Shown here: positions 5,764-11,324 of the stretch, piece after piece
Numbering within the stretch: the first letter of the stretch is position 1
Layout of the letters: each line of letters starts with the position of its first letter
NCBI GenBank assembly: GCA_026395775.1
Contig: JAPLYA010000022.1
Location: 1 to 11,733, forward strand
DNA from: Candidatus Pacearchaeota archaeon
GTDB lineage: Archaea; Nanobdellota; Nanobdellia; Pacearchaeales; GW2011-AR1
Direction of reading: 5' to 3'
DNA length: 11,733 nt
Position numbers and translations under genes: made by a program
The notes under the pieces: generated by a model
Seen by the model: the letters and a program-made list of their open reading frames with translations, nothing else
The model's database searches: none
Told to the model about the DNA's origin: nothing

Positions 5764-6372
5764 CTAGTGTTTCTGCTGTTTTAGTCTAACTAAACTTACT
5801 CCATCTTCAACTTCTTTTAAAAATTTCTTACTCAAGAATAAAAGAACAATCATCCCAAGCAAAGACACAGCTCCAACAATAAAAAACAAAGTCTTAAATC
5901 CTAAGTTTTTCGCAACAATGGCTCCAAGATAAGCAGTTAGAGCTGTTCCCAGGCCCACTCCAGTACTCCACAAACTCCACTCTAAACCTCGATGTTTCTT
6001 ATCTAAGTACATGGTAAACAACGAAAACCAGGCAGGATAAGCCATAGCAGCCCCCAAAGCATATAAAACTTGAGCTATAAAAATAAACCCGATACTAGGA
6101 GAAAAAGCATATGCAAAAGGCACTATCACAACAAGAAAAGTTCCCAACAATAAAAACCCTATTTTACTTCTTTTCTTGTCAAGATACATAGACAAAGGCA
6201 ATTGAACAATTGACTTAACTAGAAAAAATATAGTGACGGCTGTTCCAGCTGCAATAATGCTTCCTCCTGAAATTCCTTCGTTTAAAAAAATAGCAAAAAT
6301 AGGACTCATCAATCCAAATGCAGATAATATTAATATATCAGATATAATCAAATACCAAATGACGCGATTCAT
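5764..6372 (-). CDS. Half-size MFS-type membrane protein (202 aa, six TM)
   Basis: Resembles the N-terminal half of a major facilitator transporter. There are six hydrophobic helices, with the charged loop LSMYLDKKRSKIG (60-72) between helices 2 and 3 in the position of the MFS motif A, and a second loop YLDKKHRGLEWS (122-133) between helices 4 and 5. A charged tail then ends at TAG. Typical MFS proteins have 12 helices; here no second half follows, and the downstream DNA shows no remnant. It may function as a homodimer or have lost transport; the substrate cannot be inferred. The frame is open to an ATG at 6423, but the ATG at 6372 is preferred: a TATA box (6393-6401) sits about 25 nt upstream, and this removes a 17-residue extension overlapping the divergent promoter. 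Confidence 0.78.
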   Translation of the reverse strand: MNRVIWYLIISDILILSAFGLMSPIFAIFLNEGISGGSIIAAGTAVTIFFLVKSIVQLPLSMYLDKKRSKIGFLLLGTFLVVIVPFAYAFSPSIGFIFIAQVLYALGAAMAYPAWFSLFTMYLDKKHRGLEWSLWSTGVGLGTALTAYLGAIVAKNLGFKTLFFIVGAVSLLGMIVLLFLSKKFLKEVEDGVSLVRLKQQKH

Positions 6373-6392
6373 CTCAAGATAAGTAAAAATAG

Positions 6393-6401
6393 TTTTATAT
6401 A
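6393..6401. promoter_or_regulatory. Shared bidirectional TATA box of two divergent genes
   Basis: The plus strand reads TTTTATATA and the minus strand TATATAAAA. Its centre (6397) is 25-26 nt from both start codons, 6372 on the minus strand and 6423 on the plus strand. Each distance suits a leaderless transcript. No second TATA-like sequence lies in the 50 bp between the starts. Confidence 0.6.
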
Positions 6402-6422
6402 CCTTATTGTTCTCGAGTAACA

Positions 6423-6716
6423 ATGGAAAATATAACTTCTAAAATTCTAGGCTCAGATATAACCAGTTTAGCAAATGATGTGACCAAAAGCACCTTTTCA
6501 AGTATTCTCAGCTTATTCAAGCCTTATGTTGATGTAGCACTAGCAATAATTATAATAATTCTGGTATACTGGCTGATAAAACTTATTCTAGCAGGTTTAA
6601 GAAACAGAAGAATCAAACTAACATACAAAAATACAAAATTAATTCTAGAAAAGCTTGACAAGTTGGAAGAAAAAATAGATAAGTTAGAAAAACATAAAGA
6701 TAAGAAGAAGAGTTAA
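6423..6716 (+). CDS. Small single-TM protein with C-terminal coiled coil (97 aa)
   Basis: I do not recognise this protein. Residues 1-35 are polar to amphipathic, 36-58 form one strongly hydrophobic membrane segment rich in isoleucine, and 59-97 are very basic with a clear heptad pattern (about 70-92, LILEKLDKLEEKIDKLEKH) that should form a coiled coil, probably cytoplasmic by the positive-inside rule. This layout suggests a membrane-anchored oligomerisation or tethering protein, which is inference only. The ATG at 6423 matches the shared TATA box 6393-6401 for a leaderless mRNA. It is divergent from the MFS-type gene and may be co-regulated with it. Its last codons may overlap the left end of repeat copy E6. 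Confidence 0.72.
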   Translation: MENITSKILGSDITSLANDVTKSTFSSILSLFKPYVDVALAIIIIILVYWLIKLILAGLRNRRIKLTYKNTKLILEKLDKLEEKIDKLEKHKDKKKS

Positions 6717-6793
6717 TAGAAAATTTCTGGACTCAATGAACCAAGCGAATGAAACAATCACCCCATATACTGAAATAGTTTTATTTTTATCAA
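6704..6793. repeat. Intergenic repeat, copy E6 (right end clear)
   Basis: The right end (6764-6793) reads CATATACTGAAATAGTTTTA then TTTTTATCAAC, an excellent match to the family. A weaker inverted left end may lie at 6704-6730, inside the 3' end of the 97-residue gene. It fills the 83-bp gap between two convergent genes and could serve as a bidirectional 3' end. Confidence 0.5.
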
Positions 6794-6799
6794 CAAATA

Positions 6800-7516
6800 T
6801 CACAAAAACTCAGCTAAAATCTTGCTCGCAAGCTTAATTTTCTTCTCATTGTCAACTTCAACTATATCCAAAGCTTTCAAATTTTTCATCATTGCAATTC
6901 TCTTCATAATATAGAGAATTTGCTGATTGCTAAATCCTTCTTCATTAACACAACCAATATCCAAACAGACATACAAGGGCTTGCCCTGGCTTATTTCCAT
7001 AATAAAATCAGTTGTATCTTTCAAATCAGCTGTAAACTGTTGCAAGGAAACAACTTTAATCTTATTTTTATTAAAAAACTCCTTATTCAAAGCTTCACTA
7101 GCTCCAACAACTAGAATATTTTCAGTTTTATATCTTTCAACCAAAGCTTTCAACCAAGATTTATTCCCGGGAATATCAGAATAATCGTCTATATCTAAGG
7201 ATTTGTCAAAAACAAGAACAAATCCGGGAAAACTATCAAAAAAAGCCGAAATAGTCGAGTAACTCAAGCTATTGTCGCCACCAAGAAAAATTGTTTTATC
7301 TTGCTCTGAAAGTAAATCAAGTGAATTTTCATAGATAAGTTTATCCTGCTCATCGAGCTTATCATTATTCACATGAATTTCCTCTAGATTTAGAATTTGA
7401 CTATCAATTGTCCTGCCTTTTGAATTAACAACTTTCTCAAGCTCTTTCAAAATAGCATTTCCCGAGTTTCTTGATTCTTTATTCCCATTTACTCCAGGAA
7501 CCTTAATAATAATCAT
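6800..7516 (-). CDS. Arginase/agmatinase-fold protein with degenerate metal site (238 aa)
   Basis: The order of blocks follows the ureohydrolase family: FLGGDNSLS (77-85) for the usual GGDHS, VFDKSLDIDD (102-111) for DAHxD, GNKSWLKALVE (117-127) for the conserved H-x-S-W region, YVCLDIGCVNE (182-192) for SxDxDxxDP, and LDIVEV (216-221) near the end. Of the six usual manganese ligands only three aspartates remain (D104, D108, D186). The others are Asn82 for His, Ser106 for His and Gly188 for Asp. Hydrolysis of arginine or agmatine is therefore unlikely. It is also shorter than typical members (about 300). A palindromic TATA box (7536-7545) about 24 nt upstream gives a leaderless start at 7516. 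The family call is by eye; I am fairly sure of the fold and unsure of the role. Confidence 0.78.
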   Translation of the reverse strand: MIIIKVPGVNGNKESRNSGNAILKELEKVVNSKGRTIDSQILNLEEIHVNNDKLDEQDKLIYENSLDLLSEQDKTIFLGGDNSLSYSTISAFFDSFPGFVLVFDKSLDIDDYSDIPGNKSWLKALVERYKTENILVVGASEALNKEFFNKNKIKVVSLQQFTADLKDTTDFIMEISQGKPLYVCLDIGCVNEEGFSNQQILYIMKRIAMMKNLKALDIVEVDNEKKIKLASKILAEFL

Positions 7517-7535
7517 CCATTCAATAATAATAAGA

Positions 7536-7545
7536 TATTTAAATA
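7536..7545. promoter_or_regulatory. Palindromic TATA box between divergent genes
   Basis: TATTTAAATA is a perfect palindrome. It is centred 24 nt from the minus-strand ATG at 7516 (leaderless) and 45 nt from the plus-strand ATG at 7586. The plus-strand transcript would have a leader of about 20 nt containing the GGAGG site at 7572-7576. No alternative TATA is seen between them. Confidence 0.55.
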
Positions 7546-7571
7546 ACTTCTTCTTAATAATATTATCAAAA

Positions 7572-7576
7572 GGAGG
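7572..7576 (+). promoter_or_regulatory. Ribosome binding site of the 53-residue protein
   Basis: GGAGG 9 nt before the ATG at 7586. It supports a gene short enough to be overlooked and contrasts with the leaderless gene transcribed the other way. Confidence 0.7.
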
Positions 7577-7585
7577 GAAAGAAAA

Positions 7586-7747
7586 ATGGCAAAGTTAACA
7601 GCCTGGCTTGTCACATTGCTAGGAGTTTTGCTTGTATTGCAATTATTAATACCTACAACCTTTTCGGGTGCCTGGTTTAATTGGGTAGTTGCACTAGCTG
7701 TTCTAGTAGTTGGAATAGGCAAGCTTATGAGAAATTACAAGAAATAA
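7586..7747 (+). CDS. Small two-TM membrane protein (53 aa)
   Basis: The ATG at 7586 opens 53 codons ending in TAA (7745-7747). The product starts MAKLTAWLVTLLG and has two membrane helices (about 5-22 and 31-46) joined by a short turn, IPTTFSGAWFNW, ending in the basic tail KLMRNYKK. Support comes from a strong GGAGG site, a TATA box at the right distance, a well-formed hairpin topology with positive ends, and T-rich sequence right after the stop. Such two-helix miniproteins occur widely in archaea without known function; I cannot assign one. A longer open frame on the opposite strand covers the same DNA but has no promoter or protein-like features. Confidence 0.75.
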   Translation: MAKLTAWLVTLLGVLLVLQLLIPTTFSGAWFNWVVALAVLVVGIGKLMRNYKK

Positions 7748-7749
7748 TC

Positions 7750-7785
7750 TTGTTTTTTATCCTTTTTCTTTTTTATATTTTTTGA
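7750..7785 (+). terminator. Poly-T terminator after the 53-residue protein
   Basis: Starting 3 nt after the stop are runs of T (TTTTTT, TTTTT, TTTTTT, TTTTTT) broken by short spacers. Such U-tracts are the main archaeal intrinsic terminator signal. Confidence 0.6.
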
Positions 7786-7791
7786 TTATTT

Positions 7792-7904
7792 TTAAAAATA
7801 AAACTGTTTCAGTAAACAAGAAAGTCACAGCCGATTGGTTGTTTAATTGACACCATTGCTCACTTGCAAGTTAAGTATGCAAAGCGAAGCTCATTTTTTA
7901 CTTC
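7792..7904. repeat. Intergenic inverted-end repeat, copy E4
   Basis: The left end (7792-7816) contains AAAAATAAAACTGTTTCAG. The right end (7873-7904) reads AAGTATGCAAAGCGAAGCTC and closes with TTTTTTACTTC, whose reverse complement starts GAAGTAAAAAA like other family ends. The exact core 10-mer is not present; TTGTTTAATT (7839-7848) is a relative of its complement. It ends 2 bp beyond the stop of the M16 peptidase gene. Confidence 0.6.
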
Positions 7905-7906
7905 TT

Positions 7907-9097
7907 TTATCCGGGAACAAGCATAACTGAGCTATATCCTTTTTGCCTGGAAATTGCTTTAACTTCTTCCAGCTTAATTTTGCTTATCTTATTATCATAA
8001 TCATAAAATTCTTCTGCTTTTCCAGAAATCTCCTCGTTAATTAGAGCATTCATCACATTCACGCTTTCCTCGCTTTCCACTTTTCTCAACCCAATTAACT
8101 GCTCTTTTGCCTGTTCAAATTCCCTATTGCTAATATTTTTCATTTTTCCATATTCCTTTAGTATTATCTCCTGACACGCTTTTATATTCTCTTTTGTTGT
8201 TCCAGCATATACCACTTGATAGCCATAATTCTTGCCCTGTTGGATAAAACTCTTTATATCATAAGCCAAGCCTCGTTTCTCTCTCACTTCTTCAAACAAT
8301 CTTGAAGCCATGCCAAATCCCAATATAACATTAAAAATTTCCCAGTCATAACTCCTGCTGGAAGAGCTGGGAACAGCATGAAAACCCAAAGCAAGACAAG
8401 CTTGATCCAAACCTTGTCTTTGTTCTATATAATGTTCGTTTATTTTTTCTATTTTAATTTTACTCTCGCCAGCTTTTGTGCTGGGAAACTTCATGCCAAA
8501 ATCCTTTATTTTCTCAAAATCTGCATTTCCAACAACACACAGCATCATTCTATTGACAGCATATTTTTTTCTGAAAAAATTTCTCAAATCTTTAATCTCG
8601 AGATTCTTAACTGTTTCGTAAGTTCCCGCCCCCGCCATACCAAATGGTTTTTTGTAAAGCATTTCTTTTATCTTGTCAAGAACATAGGCATTGGGATTAT
8701 CATGATACATCTTTATCTCTTCAAGGATAACTGTTTTTTCTCTAATAAAGTCTTTTTCGGCCATTCTCGGATTTAAAATTAAATCCTTAACAATAGTCAA
8801 TCCTGAATTCAAGTGTTTGCTAGGCAATTTATTCCAATAGCACGTAGATTCTTCTTCAGTATAAGCATTTAACACCCCTCCTTTTTTCTCAATCTCCTCT
8901 GCTATCTGCCTATAGCTTCTTGTTTTTGTGCCTTTAAATATCAAATGCTCTAAAAAATGGGAAACTCCTTTCTTTTCTTGAATTTCAAAAGAATAGCCCT
9001 CTTTTACAGCACAAGAAGATGCAACACAACTCGCATTTCTCTTCTCAAACAATACAGTTAATCCATTCTTCAGTTTTTCTTTATAAAATTCAGCCAT
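7907..9097 (-). CDS. M16 family zinc metallopeptidase (396 aa)
   Basis: Inverzincin-type peptidase related to mitochondrial processing peptidase beta and bacterial pitrilysin-like proteins. The inverted zinc motif HxxEH is at 47-51 (HFLEH, catalytic E50). The third zinc ligand is probably E127 in VILEEIKMYHDNP (123-135), exactly 76 residues after H51 as in the family. The N-terminal active lobe is followed by the second, inactive lobe with REKRGLAYDI, the usual conserved substrate-binding block. The length fits a two-lobe M16B protein that dimerises. No signal peptide is seen, so it is probably cytoplasmic and degrades peptides, which is inference. The ATG at 9097 has GAGG (minus strand, 9102-9105) and a TATA box at 9133-9140. 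Confidence 0.93.
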   Translation of the reverse strand: MAEFYKEKLKNGLTVLFEKRNASCVASSCAVKEGYSFEIQEKKGVSHFLEHLIFKGTKTRSYRQIAEEIEKKGGVLNAYTEEESTCYWNKLPSKHLNSGLTIVKDLILNPRMAEKDFIREKTVILEEIKMYHDNPNAYVLDKIKEMLYKKPFGMAGAGTYETVKNLEIKDLRNFFRKKYAVNRMMLCVVGNADFEKIKDFGMKFPSTKAGESKIKIEKINEHYIEQRQGLDQACLALGFHAVPSSSSRSYDWEIFNVILGFGMASRLFEEVREKRGLAYDIKSFIQQGKNYGYQVVYAGTTKENIKACQEIILKEYGKMKNISNREFEQAKEQLIGLRKVESEESVNVMNALINEEISGKAEEFYDYDNKISKIKLEEVKAISRQKGYSSVMLVPG

Positions 9098-9132
9098 TTT
9101 TCCTCTTTTATAATTAAATTAAGCAAGTTGCA

Positions 9133-9140
9133 TATTTAAA
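9133..9140 (-). promoter_or_regulatory. TATA box of the M16 peptidase gene
   Basis: The minus strand reads TTTAAATA, centred about 39 nt before the ATG at 9097. That leaves a leader of about 13 nt carrying the GAGG ribosome binding site. Confidence 0.45.
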
Positions 9141-9154
9141 CTTTTAATTTCAGT

Positions 9155-9241
9155 GATTGTTAAAAGAAAAAATGTGTTTAGTTAATTAAACCAAGAAACC
9201 CCCTTAAAATATGTTGAAATAGTTTAATTATTTATCAATAA
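9155..9241. repeat. Intergenic repeat, copy E8 (right end clear)
   Basis: The right end (9209-9238) reads AATATGTTGAAATAGTTTAA followed by TTATTTATCA, a strong family match. The left end is only weakly recognisable near 9155-9180, and the copy is shorter than the others. It lies upstream of the M16 promoter and abuts copy E5, giving two elements in tandem. Confidence 0.45.
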
Positions 9242-9243
9242 AA

Positions 9244-9361
9244 GAAGTAAAAATAAAACTCTTTTAGTCGCAGGGAAAATTGTTTTCAAAGTTTTTTTAA
9301 TCAATTCCAAAGCTGATGAACCCCATGTTAAGTATACAAAATTAGTTTGTTATTTATCTCT
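9244..9361 (-). repeat. Intergenic inverted-end repeat, copy E5
   Basis: The left end begins GAAGTAAAAATAAAACTCTT (9244). The right end (9331-9361) reads AGTATACAAAATTAGTTTGT and closes with TATTTATCTC, almost the same as the right end of copy E1. The core occurs on the minus strand (AATTGTTTTC at 9278-9287), so this copy appears inverted relative to E1-E3. It ends 10 bp beyond the stop of the Dph6 gene. Together with E8 it accounts for most of the 274-bp gap. Confidence 0.65.
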
Positions 9362-9371
9362 CAACAAAAAA

Positions 9372-10025
9372 TCATTTAACACCAGTTATCTTGAGAAAAT
9401 GCCTATAATCTCCCTCGCTTTCTATCTTACCCAGAACTTTTATCTCTCTCCTAAATCCAGGCATAAACAAAACAACAGATTCAGCCTCTCCTCCCTCAAA
9501 ATCCAGTCTAAACTTATATTTTCTGCTCAATTTTTCCAAATCTAAAAACTTTTTCTTATCAATTATCTCCCCCAGGAATCCGGAAGGAATTCCTTCACAG
9601 CTTATTTTAGTCAAAATAATTTTAAACCCCTTGTCAAGCAACTCTTTCCACAATTTTTCATGGCTATACCCCCACAGAGGGGCCTCTAACTTAATTCCAA
9701 GCTCACTACAGATATTTTTTAGTCTATCTCCCTGATAGTTACTAGCTAACCCCCCAATCACAAGCTTATCAATCTTGCTTTTCTTTAATAAATTAACTAA
9801 ATCCTTCAATTCCAAGTCTTTCTTGCCCTCTGTCTTCTGAATTACTAGCTTCAATCCAAGCATCTTCGCCTGCATCTTCAACAATTTCAGATCGGGCTGA
9901 TGAAACATCCAAGAATCTTTATTTTTAGGCATCAATGAGAGAAGCACATCAATCTCCTCTTTCCCAAACTTATGCAAAGCTAAACAGCTGTCTTTCCCAC
10001 CAGAAAATAATAAACCGGTTTTCAT
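9372..10025 (-). CDS. dph6: Diphthine-ammonia ligase (Dph6 family, 217 aa)
   Basis: ATP-dependent amidation of diphthine on elongation factor 2, the last step of diphthamide synthesis in archaea and eukaryotes. The adenine-nucleotide alpha-hydrolase loop LLFSGGKDSCLAL is at the N-terminus (SGGKDS, 8-13). Family blocks follow: IGGLASNYQGDRLKNICSEL (90-109), EAPLWGYS (114-121), EGIPSGFLGE (144-153) and FEGGEAESVVL (176-186). The length matches archaeal stand-alone Dph6. The Asp usual in the LDGP-like segment after the last block is Phe here (VLFMPGF), a small deviation. Transcription may start from a weak TATA (CTATAAAC, minus strand, 10065-10072) with a short leader. It marks the host as archaeal. 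Confidence 0.93.
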   Translation of the reverse strand: MKTGLLFSGGKDSCLALHKFGKEEIDVLLSLMPKNKDSWMFHQPDLKLLKMQAKMLGLKLVIQKTEGKKDLELKDLVNLLKKSKIDKLVIGGLASNYQGDRLKNICSELGIKLEAPLWGYSHEKLWKELLDKGFKIILTKISCEGIPSGFLGEIIDKKKFLDLEKLSRKYKFRLDFEGGEAESVVLFMPGFRREIKVLGKIESEGDYRHFLKITGVK

Positions 10026-10180
10026 TTTTTACTTTAGTTTTGTTTCTTTTTCTAAAAGAAAGAAGTTTATAGAATTATGCTTTATTGCCAAGATAACCCA
10101 CAGCACACACATTATAGTCTTCAATCCCAAATATGCTTGCCAATCTGCATAAGATTCTAACATCCAAACATTTAAGAAAA

Positions 10181-10189
10181 CTATAAAAA
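10181..10189 (+). promoter_or_regulatory. TATA box of the DRG-like GTPase gene
   Basis: CTATAAAAA centred 26 nt before the ATG at 10211 predicts a leaderless mRNA. No ribosome binding site is seen. Confidence 0.55.
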
Positions 10190-10210
10190 TTAACATTTCA
10201 TTTAGTTTTC

Positions 10211-11116
10211 ATGACAACAAACGTATCCTTTGAGTATAGCCAAGCTGAAAAAGAATTTCATCTAGCAATAACTGATGAACAGAAACTTCTTGCATTGCAA
10301 AAGATGATTTCCTACATGCCCCATCATAAAGGTGGCGAGTCCCTAAGAGCAGACCTCAAATTAAGATTGAAAAAACTAAAAGAGAAGCTAGTTGAAAAAA
10401 AGAAGAGGGGCAAGGGCAAAAAAGGCATATCCAAAGAAGATTTGCAAGCTACGCTCATTGGCTTGACAAATTCTGGCAAATCAAGCATTCTAGCAAACCT
10501 AACAAATGCCAAACCAAAAATCTCCTCAAGTTTATACACGACTCTCTTGCCATTAGTTGGAACAATGTTTCATCAAGGATTATATATCCAAATTGTGGAT
10601 TTGCCTGCAATAAATCACGAATCCTTCGATCAATCAATAGCAAATACAACTGATTTATTGCTAATTCTAATCACAAATCCAAAAGAACTTGAAAAAATCT
10701 GGCCTTTTCTAGAGAATTCAACAAAAAACAGATTAATCATCCTAAACAAATCCGACCTATTGTCAGCAGAAGAAAAACGCAAGTTCCAAGCCTACTTGCA
10801 AAGCAAAAAATATAACTTTATTATCTATTCTGCCCTAACAAGAGAGAACGAGTCGGCTTTAAAAGAAAAAATTATCTCTGGATTTAAAATTTGCAGGGTT
10901 TACACAAAATCTCCAGGGCAAAAACAAGTTGATGACAAGCCAGTTCTTCTTCCACCAGACTCAACAATTTCAGATTTGGCAAGAAAAATAAGAATTCCTC
11001 CAAGCAGCATAAAACAAGCTCGAGTTTCCGGTCCTAGCAGCAAGTTTCCAAATCAAGCAGTCGGCTTGAATCATGTTTTAAAAGATAAAGATATTGTGGA
11101 GTTTAAGACAGAATAA
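10211..11116 (+). CDS. DRG/Rbg-type GTPase with C-terminal TGS domain (301 aa)
   Basis: Translation-associated GTPase of the OBG/DRG group, which acts on ribosomes. An N-terminal helical, lysine-rich region (about 40-72) precedes the G domain: G1 GLTNSGKS (84-91), a switch-I threonine pair in LYTTLLPLVG (108-117), G3 DLPA (130-133, normally DxPG), G4 NKSD (179-182) and a G5-like SAL (207-209). The TGS domain runs from about 229 (VYTKSPGQ) to GLNHVLKDKDIVEF at the end, very like DRG proteins. The G domain is compact, and the helix-turn-helix insert of full DRG proteins (usually about 360 residues) seems shortened or missing. The G3 glycine change may affect hydrolysis. Start set by the TATA box at 10181-10189. 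Confidence 0.9.
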   Translation: MTTNVSFEYSQAEKEFHLAITDEQKLLALQKMISYMPHHKGGESLRADLKLRLKKLKEKLVEKKKRGKGKKGISKEDLQATLIGLTNSGKSSILANLTNAKPKISSSLYTTLLPLVGTMFHQGLYIQIVDLPAINHESFDQSIANTTDLLLILITNPKELEKIWPFLENSTKNRLIILNKSDLLSAEEKRKFQAYLQSKKYNFIIYSALTRENESALKEKIISGFKICRVYTKSPGQKQVDDKPVLLPPDSTISDLARKIRIPPSSIKQARVSGPSSKFPNQAVGLNHVLKDKDIVEFKTE

Positions 11117-11148
11117 GTTTTAAGAATTATAGACTCAAATACAAAAAT

Positions 11149-11177
11149 AATTTTTTATTTTACCAAAAAATAAAAAT
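11149..11177. terminator. AT-only dyad between convergent transcripts
   Basis: ATTTTTTATTTT and AAAAAATAAAAAT face each other across ACC, giving T-runs on both strands. It lies 33 bp after the GTPase stop and just past the TGA at 11186 on the minus strand, so it suits bidirectional termination. Confidence 0.5.
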
Positions 11178-11185
11178 CATCTTCT

Positions 11186-11296
11186 TCAGTCATCAATTAT
11201 TCCAAAAGAATAGCCATAGCCTACTCCATCAAAAGGACTCTCTAAAGAATCAAAACCCATTTCAAACTCAATTATTCCATCTTCCGGATAGTGAAC
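11186..11296 (-). pseudogene. Possible 3' remnant of a gene downstream of the insertion sequence
   Basis: On the minus strand a frame without stop codons runs into a TGA at 11186-11188 and reads like real protein: VHYPEDGIIEFEMGF, then DSLESPFDGVGYGYSFGIID, rich in Gly, Asp and aromatic residues. It has no promoter or start codon except an internal ATG at 11260. The frame stays open upstream to 11389, but there it only shadows tnpA. The likeliest reading is the C-terminal end of a gene cut by the IS insertion. Chance or a tiny peptide are alternatives. I do not recognise the family. Confidence 0.35.
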
Positions 11297-11298
11297 CT

Positions 11299-11319
11299 CC
11301 CTGTGCCAAGAGCACAGGG
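11299..11319 (-). mobile_element. Perfect hairpin at the presumed right end of the IS200/IS605 element
   Basis: CCCTGTGC (11299-11306) and GCACAGGG (11312-11319) form a perfect 8-bp stem with a 5-nt loop, 5 bp beyond the tnpA stop. IS200/IS605 elements carry a subterminal hairpin at each end, bound by TnpA as single-stranded DNA, and tnpA often ends close to the right one. The exact tip cannot be fixed without an empty site. Confidence 0.5.
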
Positions 11320-11324
11320 CATCT

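Noticed and set aside
6373..6423. N-terminal extension of the MFS-type protein to 6423
   Set aside because: It would translate through the TATA box and overlap the divergent gene's start; the helix starts neatly after the ATG at 6372.
8378..8776. 132-residue open frame on the plus strand
   Set aside because: It lies antisense inside the well-supported M16 peptidase gene, and its sequence is Phe/Ile/Leu-rich shadow with no promoter or ribosome binding site.
9311..9340. CTGATGA in repeat copy E5, suggestive of a C/D box guide RNA
   Set aside because: The purine at the first C-box position is missing, and a CTGA D-box equivalent is not conserved between copies.
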